Position numbers and translations under genes: made by a program | Notes under the pieces: model-generated | Database searches by the model: none | Seen by the model: the letters and a program-made list of their open reading frames with translations, nothing else | Told to the model about the DNA's origin: nothing | In this document: piece by piece, positions 1 to 8,100 of the stretch | Layout of the letters: each line of letters opens with the position of its first letter | Numbering within the stretch: position 1 is the first letter of the stretch | DNA from: Prevotella sp. UBA6447 | GTDB lineage: Bacteria; Bacteroidota; Bacteroidia; Bacteroidales; Bacteroidaceae | Assembly (NCBI GenBank): GCA_002437115.1 | Contig: DJOD01000060.1 | Location: 3,574 to 13,041, forward strand | Direction: 5' to 3' | DNA length: 9,468 nt

Positions 1-3000
1 AGTAGTTGCTCTTGTAGTCGGATCCCAAGCGGATGAACACGGCCAGCTGGTCGTCTTGCAGGTCGGTGACGTTCTGCTCATTGGCGTTGGCATGTACGAA
101 CATTTGCAGGCGCTTGTACTGCCGAAGGTCGAGCGTGGAATTTTTGTACACGCATTTCGACTCGCCCGACGAGAGGTTGTTGACGTTGATTTGCAAGGCC
201 GCTTCATTTGACTCCACAAGCTGCGGCTGCGTGGGGTCTTGTCCGCGCTTGATGCCAGGGGGCAAGACGTAGTTGACGGGCGACTTGTCGCTGTTCTCCT
301 CGATGTCGACCGATGCGGTTGTCATGGTTCCCGTCTGTGCCGAGTTGTCGAGGTTTTGGTCGTAGACTCGCCATGTTCCCCGCACGAGGTCGAATGTTCC
401 GAAGCGCAAGATGACAGGGTGTTTGAAGCCCGTGAGGAAGGTTCGCATGAAGCGGATGGATGAGAAGTCGTTGATGTTTCCCACCCGCTTTTCGAACTCG
501 TCCAAGGGTATTCGGAACTCGTACCATGTGAAATGGCCTGTCTTTCCGTTGCGCAAGGTGGGTGCCACATCCCTTTTGTCGACGATGAAGTTGCGCCCCA
601 CCACCATATCCTCGGGTCTCAGTGACACGTGGTATTGGTAATATTTCTCATACTCGTTGAGCGTGTAGTCCTGGTTGATGTCCTCCACGTCGGGTGTGCT
701 CTTGTAGGAAGTGTCGAAGCCTCCCGAGTTGCCCTCCGAGTCGGGCGAGTTGCCCTGTGGGTTATTGATGTACTTGTAGCGCCTGAGTATGTCGGCCTCC
801 ATGCGGTCGAGGTCGTCTCCCCGGAAATAGTGGTAGTCGTCGTTGGCAGGGTCTGCCCAGATGGAGTCCCACACGGCGGCATTGACCTTTCCTTGGATTT
901 GCGTCAGGAAGTCTTGGTAACTTTGGAATTGTTGTTCCTCCTGGTCGTTGAGCCCATTGAGTCCCACATCCTGCAATTTCCTTGCGCCGCTTGTTGTGGC
1001 AAAGGCGTAGGTTACGGTGGATTGTGTTGGGATTTTTCCCCACTGTGTGTAAGTGAAGCTCTGCGACCCGTCGACGGGCATGCCACTCTCGTAGAATTTC
1101 TTTCCGTCGCGCAGCACGTCTTCCGACACCTCCCCGAGATTGAAGTAGAGGTCTCCCCCGTAATCGGCGGCGTTGGTCTTGTCGTGGCTGTCGATGAACG
1201 GGTCGAGCAACCAGAATTCCACATACTCGATGTTGGCATTCTCGAAGTCGGTTGTCTCTAGCTTTCGCATCATTCCGCCCCAATGTTGCTCGGGGTTGTT
1301 GAGCGTTCCGTTCGCGTTGAGGTCCGGGTTGAAGTTGTAGGGGCCGCGCTCGTTGGGGTAATAGGCCAGGTTGAGTACAGGCAGCGTGGCTGTGGCTCCG
1401 CTGTACGAGTTGACGTCGCGGTTGGGGAACAGCTCGTTGACATACCATTCGCGTATGTATGGGTTGCTCAGCTGGTCAAGGTCGCTCTTGATGTGGGCTG
1501 GCGTGAGGCTGCTGCTGCGTCGGGTAAAGAGCGGGTCAATGGAGTACCAGGCCATCTGTGACCTGTTGAAGCCGCTCCGCAAGGTAGCCTTGTCTGTGTG
1601 TTCGGGGAACATCGACGGCACGCTCGACAGCACCCAGCTGTACGGGTCGAGCACGCTGATCTCGTCGGTGGTGTTCTCAAAGTCATCGATATACGAGGCG
1701 TTGTCTTGCACCCCTTGTGCCTTTCCTGCGATGAGTTGCGCAAACTCGCCCGTGAAAGAAATCTGTGAGGGTTGCGTGAGGTGCAAGAACGGGATTTTGT
1801 CGAGCACGTTGGTGAGCCATTGCGACTCATGCTTCCAGTTGAGGTTGAGCCCCCAGATGGTGTTGTTGAGAGGCTCCGAACCCATTGCCACTTTGGTGGT
1901 GAGTGCCTGTTCGGACAGGTGCTGCAAGGTGCCCGACATTTGGAAGTTTTTCGAGAAGTCGTACTCCCAGTTCATTCCGAGCATGGTTTTCCGTTCCTGC
2001 GAGTAGTCACTTTGGCTTTCAAGCGACACGTTGACCGCCGTTCCAGCATCGATGATGCTCTGGTTGAGGATGGTCACCTCGCCCGCGCTGTAGTCTACGG
2101 TGTAGTCGGATCCTTCCGTCAGGGTGACGCCTCCGGCCGTTACGACCACCGATCCCTGTGGCACGTTGTAGGCGCCGAGGGATATGACATTGGCCGCCGT
2201 GCCCTTGTATTGTCCCTGCAGGAGAAACTTGTCTTTCTCGGCAATCTGCTTTGCCACGGTCTTCGTCGAGTCGTAGAGCTCCGTGAAAGCATAGGCTGCC
2301 GCCTTGCTGGCAGGCACGCCTGCGCTGACGAGACGGTCGTAGAGGTAGCTTCCGAACGGCTCGGCCTCGGGGAAGAACACGCGTCCGTTGCTCACGGTGT
2401 AGCCTTCCACGTAGTCGAAGTAGCCGTTTGGGTGCGCCTTGTTGTTGTTGTCAAGGCGGTCAGCCCCAAGGAACTTGATGAGCGTCTGGTCTTTGACCTG
2501 CTGTTCGGGTATGTAAGAAAGGTAAACTCCAGTGGTGTCGCTTTGGTATTTCACGTCGAGCTTGAATTTCTCGCGTTCCACGGATGATGCCAGGTAGTAC
2601 ACGTTCTTCATCATCAGATCCCAGTTGCCTTGTTGTGGGTTGTTGCTGGTGTTCTTGAGCGACTTGACGAAGAGTGCCTTGTTCACGTCTGTGACATCGC
2701 TGGCAAACTCTCCTACTTGGTAAGTCTTTCCGCCATATGTGTACTCGTAAGCGATAGCCAGCACTTGGTCGGTCTGCAGAGAGGTGCGCAGCGACACGTA
2801 GCCAAGCGCCGTGTTGACAGAGTATTCTGATGAGCTGAGCAGGCGCGCGCTCTGCAGTTTTTCATAATCAGACCCGCCGATGAGCCCCGCCCCTTCGAGC
2901 ACGGTGGATGTCTGGTCAATGTCGCGTGCGTCAGCCAGCTGGTTCACAACCGTCTCATACTCCGTGTTGGCACTGTTGGCCGGCACGGGCGATCCTCCAG

Positions 3001-4258
3001 CCGACCACATGGGGTTGCTCACCTTGGCGTTTTCGCCCAGGTCGGTCAGGGCCACGATGTTGCGGGTGTTGTTGGTTGTTCCTGTCTTGTTGGTTACCCA
3101 GATTTCCACGCGGTTGATGGTGATGCCTGTCGTCAGGTTAGGCAACGTCTTCATGGCCGCGTCGTAATGGCTTCTGAAATATTGTGAGAGGAAGAAATGG
3201 CGGTTTTCCTCATAGTCGGCCGCGTCTATTTCGAATGGCGTGAGCTGTGTGCCGCCCTTTGAAGACACGTTTTTCGATGAGCTTTTCTTCTGTGAGGCAA
3301 CCAGTTGCAGCTTGAGCTTTCCAAACTGCAGGTCGGTTCGCAGACCGAACAGTGAGCTTGCGCCTTGCACGAGCGACGAGTTGCTGGGGAACGAGATGTT
3401 TCCGCCTTCCACAAGCTTGATGATTTCATCCTCTTTGCCGTCATACTTCAACTTCATGCTCTGCGCGTCGAAGTCGAACGTGGCATCGGTGTTGTAGTTG
3501 AGGTTCATGTTGACCTTGTCGCCCACCTTTCCGTTGACGTTGAGGTTGATCTTCTCGTCGAAGTCCATGGTCGTCTTGTTGCGGCTTCTGACGGGCAACG
3601 ACGGGTTGTCTATTTTCTTGTTGGTCGCGCCGAATTTCAGCTCGGCCGTTCCTTGTGTCCGGATGCGCACGCCACCGGGGCCGAAAATTTTCTCCGCTGG
3701 CCCGAGGTCGAAGTGCATATCGGCAAAGTCGAACTTCTCTTTGCCCTTGGCCTGGTAGATCTCGTCGTTCTTCGAGCGGAAGTAAGCGTCTCGTGCGTGC
3801 TTCTCGCTCCACTTGAGGTATTCGGCCGTGGTCATCATGAACGGTGTGGCGAGATAAGAGTCGCCAAACTTGGCACCGATGACGTAGCGGTCGAGCGAAT
3901 CGTTGTAGCTCACCTCGTAGCGCACGCCCTCAGGGCGTTTCAGGTCGAGCACGCCTTGGTCAAGGTCGTCGTAGGTGATGGGGGTGGTGCGTTGTATCTT
4001 CCACCGGGGGTGGAGCAGCGAGTCGGGTATGGAGTCCTCGTCTATGATGAGGTCGTTGAGGTTGCCGACCCCATTGGCCTTAGAGCTCTTGCCTCGCCCC
4101 TTGTATTGGTCCTTGCCGCTTTGCTTGCCCTTGTCTTGCTGCGTGCGCCTTGCTTGCTGGCGCGGGTCTACCTGCTGGCGCGGATACACAAAAGCATAGC
4201 TGACCATGGCGATGGCCAGCGCGATGAGAATAGATATGCCGTGTCTTCTGATGTTCAT
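1..4258 (-). CDS. sprA: SprA/Sov, T9SS outer-membrane translocon (partial, C-terminus off the left edge)
   Basis: Seen: one uninterrupted frame from the ATG at 4258-4256 to the window edge, 1419 codons, with no stop. The N-terminus (MNIRRHGISILIALAIAMVSYA) is a Sec signal peptide, followed by a Q/K/R-rich linker to about residue 55. Family-typical stretches are a DFDEKINLNVNGKVGDKVNM segment at about 232-251, an EGGNISFPSNSSLVQGASSLFG segment at about 282-303, YEENRHFFLSQYFR at 349-362, and SYIDDFENT around 855-863. Known: SprA of Flavobacterium and Sov of Porphyromonas are about 2400-2500 residues and form the very large outer-membrane beta-barrel pore of the type IX secretion system, which exports proteins with C-terminal sorting domains. 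Roughly 1000 residues should therefore lie beyond the window. The start is 8 bp after the ruvA stop, which implies one operon. AGGA abuts the ATG directly, so it is not a useful Shine-Dalgarno. No frameshift was seen where I checked the frame, at seven points along the gene. The assignment is firm, though orthologue naming (sprA or sov) varies by genus. Confidence 0.93.
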   Translation of the reverse strand, partial: MNIRRHGISILIALAIAMVSYAFVYPRQQVDPRQQARRTQQDKGKQSGKDQYKGRGKSSKANGVGNLNDLIIDEDSIPDSLLHPRWKIQRTTPITYDDLDQGVLDLKRPEGVRYEVSYNDSLDRYVIGAKFGDSYLATPFMMTTAEYLKWSEKHARDAYFRSKNDEIYQAKGKEKFDFADMHFDLGPAEKIFGPGGVRIRTQGTAELKFGATNKKIDNPSLPVRSRNKTTMDFDEKINLNVNGKVGDKVNMNLNYNTDATFDFDAQSMKLKYDGKEDEIIKLVEGGNISFPSNSSLVQGASSLFGLRTDLQFGKLKLQLVASQKKSSSKNVSSKGGTQLTPFEIDAADYEENRHFFLSQYFRSHYDAAMKTLPNLTTGITINRVEIWVTNKTGTTNNTRNIVALTDLGENAKVSNPMWSAGGSPVPANSANTEYETVVNQLADARDIDQTSTVLEGAGLIGGSDYEKLQSARLLSSSEYSVNTALGYVSLRTSLQTDQVLAIAYEYTYGGKTYQVGEFASDVTDVNKALFVKSLKNTSNNPQQGNWDLMMKNVYYLASSVEREKFKLDVKYQSDTTGVYLSYIPEQQVKDQTLIKFLGADRLDNNNKAHPNGYFDYVEGYTVSNGRVFFPEAEPFGSYLYDRLVSAGVPASKAAAYAFTELYDSTKTVAKQIAEKDKFLLQGQYKGTAANVISLGAYNVPQGSVVVTAGGVTLTEGSDYTVDYSAGEVTILNQSIIDAGTAVNVSLESQSDYSQERKTMLGMNWEYDFSKNFQMSGTLQHLSEQALTTKVAMGSEPLNNTIWGLNLNWKHESQWLTNVLDKIPFLHLTQPSQISFTGEFAQLIAGKAQGVQDNASYIDDFENTTDEISVLDPYSWVLSSVPSMFPEHTDKATLRSGFNRSQMAWYSIDPLFTRRSSSLTPAHIKSDLDQLSNPYIREWYVNELFPNRDVNSYSGATATLPVLNLAYYPNERGPYNFNPDLNANGTLNNPEQHWGGMMRKLETTDFENANIEYVEFWLLDPFIDSHDKTNAADYGGDLYFNLGEVSEDVLRDGKKFYESGMPVDGSQSFTYTQWGKIPTQSTVTYAFATTSGARKLQDVGLNGLNDQEEQQFQSYQDFLTQIQGKVNAAVWDSIWADPANDDYHYFRGDDLDRMEADILRRYKYINNPQGNSPDSEGNSGGFDTSYKSTPDVEDINQDYTLNEYEKYYQYHVSLRPEDMVVGRNFIVDKRDVAPTLRNGKTGHFTWYEFRIPLDEFEKRVGNINDFSSIRFMRTFLTGFKHPVILRFGTFDLVRGTWRVYDQNLDNSAQTGTMTTASVDIEENSDKSPVNYVLPPGIKRGQDPTQPQLVESNEAALQINVNNLSSGESKCVYKNSTLDLRQYKRLQMFVHANANEQNVTDLQDDQLAVFIRLGSDYKSNY
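4155..4183 (-). repeat. In-frame direct repeat in the sprA linker
   Basis: The 11-bp word TGCTGGCGCGG (plus strand) occurs at 4155-4165 and again at 4173-4183, an 18-bp (6-codon) period. It encodes PRQQ twice (PRQQVDPRQQ), just after the SprA signal peptide. It looks like a small local duplication in a low-complexity linker rather than a functional element. Confidence 0.5.
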
Positions 4259-4266
4259 TCCTGAGA

Positions 4267-4887
4267 TTACTTGATGCGCTTCAAGGCTTCCTTGATGACC
4301 GACTCCACAGCCATGTCGGGCTGCTCGGTCAGGATGGCCGTCACCACCTTGGCTGCAGGCGCTGGCGAAAAGCCAAGCATGGTCATGGCCGACACAGCCT
4401 CGTCTTTCACGGCGTTGTTGACCGTCGGTTGCTCCTTGCTGCCTGCGGGCACATGCAACTCGTTGGCGATGCCCGATGACACGATCTTGTCCTTCAGGTC
4501 AACAATGACACGCTGCGCCGTCTTAAGCCCGATGCCCTTTACGCTCTTGATGGCCTTTTCGTTGCTGTTGGCGATTGCGTCGCACAGTTCAGCTGGGGTC
4601 ATCGACGAGAGCATCATGCGGGCTGTGTTTGCACCCACCCCCGACACGGAGATAAGCATGCGGTAGAGCTCGCGCTCCTGGCGCGTGGCGAAGCCGTAGA
4701 GCGTGAAAGAGTCGTCGCGCCCGCCCGCCACAAGCACTTCGTGCACGTAGAGGCGTGCTTGTTTCTTGCCTTGCACGCCTGTGTAAGTGTTGAGCGATAT
4801 GTTGAGCGCATAACCCACTCCGCCAGCCTCGACGATGGCCAAAGTGGGGGTGAGCTCAGTGAGCTCGCCTTGGATGTATTCTATCAT
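4267..4887 (-). CDS. ruvA: Holliday junction branch migration protein RuvA
   Basis: RuvA binds four-way DNA junctions as a tetramer and loads the RuvB motor that drives branch migration, in the cytoplasm, during recombinational repair. Seen: 206 residues, close to the 203 of E. coli RuvA. Residues 1-64 form the OB-fold domain (MIEYIQGELTELTP..., ending in the TLYGF motif). An acidic pair, D58-D59, lies where the E. coli 'acidic pin' lies. Two helix-hairpin-helix motifs follow: SVSGVGANTA (80-89) and SVKGIGLKTAQ (115-125). A flexible linker covers about 140-160. The C-terminal RuvB-binding three-helix domain is about 161-206 (DEAVSAMTMLGFSPAPAAKV...). The start is the ATG at 4887-4885, which gives the canonical N-terminus. 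The stop TAA is 8 bp before sprA, so the two are probably co-transcribed. ruvA next to sprA/sov is, as I recall, a recurrent arrangement in Bacteroidota. No clear Bacteroidota promoter was seen immediately upstream. Confidence 0.97.
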   Translation of the reverse strand: MIEYIQGELTELTPTLAIVEAGGVGYALNISLNTYTGVQGKKQARLYVHEVLVAGGRDDSFTLYGFATRQERELYRMLISVSGVGANTARMMLSSMTPAELCDAIANSNEKAIKSVKGIGLKTAQRVIVDLKDKIVSSGIANELHVPAGSKEQPTVNNAVKDEAVSAMTMLGFSPAPAAKVVTAILTEQPDMAVESVIKEALKRIK

Positions 4888-5005
4888 AAAAAGTAATCAA
4901 TCTGTGTACGTACCTCTTTATAACGCACGATACGCGGTATTATTGCCTTCGCAGCCGATTTGTTCGCAAGAAATGTGCAAGGCGTCTTGTCTTGCCGTCG
5001 CTCAC

Positions 5006-5032
5006 CCCTTTTTCCCTTTTTCCCTTTTTCCC
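5006..5032. repeat. 8-bp tandem repeat, G-quadruplex motif on the minus strand
   Basis: The plus strand carries CCCTTTTT three times in perfect tandem plus a final CCC (3.4 copies); one extra C at 5005 extends the first run. Read on the minus strand, the coding strand for ruvA-sprA, this is four runs of at least three G separated by three identical A5 spacers. That meets the usual G3+N1-7 definition of an intramolecular G-quadruplex. It lies about 118 bp upstream of the ruvA start. The repeat is visible directly; folding and any regulatory role are inference. Confidence 0.85.
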
Positions 5033-5082
5033 AAGACTCCCCAAAGCTCCCCTCCAGCTTGTGGCGCGCAGCCATGCATGGA

Positions 5083-5127
5083 CATAGCCCAGGGCCACTT
5101 GCCAAAGCAAGCATGTCCTGGGCTATG
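5083..5127 (-). terminator. Nested long hairpin downstream of the lyase gene (possible terminator)
   Basis: A perfect 11-bp inverted repeat, CATAGCCCAGG (5083-5093) with CCTGGGCTATG (5117-5127), encloses a second 5-bp stem, CTTGC (5098-5102) with GCAAG (5107-5111), around a CAAA loop. It begins 65 bp past the lyase stop. There is no U-tract on either strand, so it is not a textbook intrinsic terminator. It may block 3' exonucleases or aid termination of the lyase transcript. CCTGGGCT also recurs at 5134-5141, outside the stem. Confidence 0.45.
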
Positions 5128-5144
5128 CGTCAACCTGGGCTTTG

Positions 5145-5163
5145 CCGCCACGGCCAGTGGCGG
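5145..5163 (-). terminator. GC-rich hairpin just after the lyase stop
   Basis: A perfect 7-bp stem, CCGCCAC (5145-5151) with GTGGCGG (5157-5163), encloses a 5-nt loop. It lies 29 bp beyond the lyase stop codon. The stem is strong but no U-rich tail follows, so a role as terminator or 3'-end stabiliser is inferred from position only. Confidence 0.45.
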
Positions 5164-5192
5164 GGTCGAGGGGGGCTGTCAGAGAGGCCTGT

Positions 5193-8100
5193 CTATCTGT
5201 TAACCAGTATTTTCTTCTTGTTTACGATGTAGACACCCCTTGAGGCCTTGCGGACCTTGCGCCCCTGCAAGTCGTACATGGCGGTGTTGGTGTTACCGTC
5301 AGCGCGCGTGCCGTCGATTCCCGTTGCGCTTTTCGTGATGGTGATGACCCCGTCGCTTGCCAGGCGCGATGTGTCCCACTCATAGCCCACCCTGGGCGTG
5401 GCGGGCAGGATGGTGACGTTGCCCTTCACGATGCGGTGGCCGTCACCCTTGATGACGGCAAATTCGGCATTGCCGGGGATGTAGGAGCCCGACAGCCTCC
5501 GCATGTCGATGACAGGACTGTCGAGGACGGCGGTGCCGTTGATGGTCACGGCATCGCACGATGCTGCCGTGGAAGTCGTCCTGTAGTTGACCAGCAGGCG
5601 CGAGATCTGCCATGTGCCCGTGCCGAGCGTGCCGGTGCCGGTCAGCGTTCCGATCTTGTGGGTGTAGTTGGCCTCGTCGCTCTTTCCGGCCTTGAAGCCT
5701 GCCGCATACGAACCTTGGTCCAGCTTCAGCGTCGCCTTTGACAAGTCCATGCCTTGCACAAAGCGGCAGTTGGATGTGGTCACCTGATAGGTGCCTTCAA
5801 AGCCACTCGTGTTCGTGTAGACATCGCCCCTCACGTAGGGGAAGCTGACTTTGTACGTGCCTTTCCCCTTCAGCGCCCCGCGTATGTGGCAGCGGCTTCC
5901 GGCTTTGAAGTTCAGCGTCTTGCCCTCGTCAATCAGGATGGTGTTCAGCAACGTAGGCGCATTGCTTGATTGGGTGGTGTCGAATAGGGTCAGCGTGGAA
6001 TTGGCTGTGACGTGGATAGTAGACGTCGGCAGGCCGAATGTCGTGTTGTATGCGCCCATGGCCAACGTGCCGCCATCCAGTATCGTTCCCGCCCATGTGT
6101 TGTTTCCGCTGTAGGTGATGTTCAGCTGGCCACCGCCCGTCTTTCGCAGCACGCCCTTTCCGACAATGATTCCTTTCAGTGCTGTTGTGCCCGAAGAGAC
6201 TTGTATCGTAGCGGTGTCGGTGAGTGTGAGACCGCGGTTGGTAGCGGTGTTCGCGTTGTTGATTTGCAGTGTGGCCTTGCCTATCAGGAAGTTGCTTGCC
6301 GCAGCTGTTGCCGCGCCTATTGACGAGGCTGTGCCTGCGTCAGCCAGTTGCTTGACGACAAGCGTCCCGGAGTTGACGGTGGTCTTGCCCGTATAGTCGC
6401 TCTTCGTGGCGTTGAGCAGCACACGCCCCGTGCCGTTCACGGTCACGTTGGCCGCACCCGAGATGCCTCCGTTGCCCGTGATGACGATGGCCTTGCTGTC
6501 GTTTTCAAATGTGACGGAACCGGCCGACATCAGCTCGTCCACCTTGACGGTGGTGGCGCTGGCGTCATCGTTGAACACGACACCGTCGCCCGTAGCAAAC
6601 GAAGTGTCTGTTCCGTCGAGCGAGAAATTGTCGGCCCGATAGTCCCAGACATTCCCGTTTTTCCCAGTCCATACGACCTGGTCGGTGGGCTCGCGCTGGT
6701 CAGCCACGCTCAGGTATATGGCCCTGTCCTTGTTGATGACGTTGCACGAAAGGCCGGTTAGCCCTCTGACGCTGAAGTTGTCGGTGCTTCCGGAGAATTG
6801 CCCAGTGTATTCTATGAGCTTGTAGGTCCCCGCTTTTATGTCGGTAGCACGGATGGTGAACACCACCGGCGCCGTGATGGCGAGGTCGCCGTTGACCTTG
6901 ACGAAGGCGCTGTCGTCGGTGTTAATCTCCATATACGTCTTCTTGTCCAGGGTGAGCGTGTTGTTCACCGTTATCACCTTGCTTGGCATGATGCGGCAGC
7001 CCTCATAGTTCAGCGCGCCCTCAACCATGATGCCTCCTACCGATCCGTTTCCGGACAGCGTGCCGCGGGCGCGGAGGTCCACGGTTCCGGCGATGTCACC
7101 CTGCAGGTTGAGTGTGCCCTCCGAGACGATAGTGTTGCCTGTGGACTCGTTCTTGCCTTCAAGAGTCAGCGTCCCCTGCTGCGATTTCCACAGTTGGGCG
7201 TTGCCCTTGAGTCCGCGGAGCGTTAGGTTCTGTTTCTTGACCGGCATCATGTAGATGTTCTTTAAGCCATCGCGAGGTGTGACCGTGGCGTTGCCGTCGG
7301 CAATGCCGAATACGTCGCACTCCTCGTTGGCCTGCATCACAGGCGGCAACTGTGGACGAGGCATGTCGTAACCCAGGTAGAAGCCGGGGTTGGGACTTTG
7401 GTAATATCCCCTTGTCGTGCAGTCGCCCCGGTAGTGAGGGTCCTGTTGCAGGCAATAGATGTTGTTGACGTCAGTCGTGCTGCTGGTGCTGAGCCCAACG
7501 ATGCCTTGGCAGACACCGTCAACCTGCCTTATTAGCACCATCTCCTCACGCCAGTCTCCGATGATGTCCCCCCAGAACTTGGCGCGTTTTCCGTAGCTGG
7601 TTATCAGTTGGTAACCAGACTCTTTGGCAGGCTGCACGAGACGCGTGCCGTCAAACTTCATGATGTAGACGTTGTAGTGGGAGTCGGACGACTGTACGAT
7701 TTCCCTGTCCAGCTGTCCGTCCCACCAGATGCCCTCCGTGGGGTAAGTCTTGTTGAGGCCATCTATGCGGTCTCCCTTGGCGTCATACACACCGTCCATG
7801 GTAGACCACATCTCCCAGCCCAAGTGGTTGGGGTCGACATCCATGCACTCTCCTCTGCCCACGTCGCCCACCTCGTTGAGGTACCATTTCTTGATGGGCT
7901 CGCCCGTGGCGGCGTCGTAAAGGATTTGGCCGAGCATGTCGGGGGCGTATTGCTGGATGGCGAAGCACTCCAGTCCGGGGCGATCTGGGTCGATGTCGCT
8001 GATGCGATGGCGGTCACCGTGCCCTATGCCAGAGTTGTACAGGGTGGAACCGTCCTGGTCCATGGCATAGGCTCCCGACAGCATCTCGTCGCAACCGTCG

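Larger units (their letters stand above)
4888..5192. other. Intergenic region between the lyase gene and ruvA
   Basis: This 305-bp stretch has no convincing gene. From the lyase side it holds a GC-rich hairpin (5145-5163), a longer nested hairpin (5083-5127), a 10-bp palindrome CCATGCATGG (5072-5081), and the CCCTTTTT tandem repeat (5006-5032). Roughly 120 bp of ordinary sequence then leads to ruvA. I looked on the minus strand for the TTTG / TAnnTTTG promoter pair ahead of ruvA and found no good match, so the ruvA-sprA promoter is unidentified. A 76-codon minus-strand ORF (5114-4884) crosses the region and its TGA overlaps the ruvA ATG. I do not accept it as a gene because its composition simply follows the repeats it crosses. 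Confidence 0.7.

Noticed and set aside
1772..2587. Plus-strand open frame (271 codons) opposite sprA
   Set aside because: Antisense to continuous SprA coding sequence, with no supporting motif.
3365..4264. Long plus-strand open frame (299 codons) opposite sprA
   Set aside because: It lies entirely antisense to a frame with clear SprA motifs; GC-rich third positions readily keep antisense frames open. Its Val/Leu/His-rich product shows no recognisable motif.
4888..4895. TACTTTTT resembling the TAnnTTTG promoter box just before ruvA
   Set aside because: It abuts the ATG, which would leave no transcript leader, and no -33 partner is present at the right spacing.
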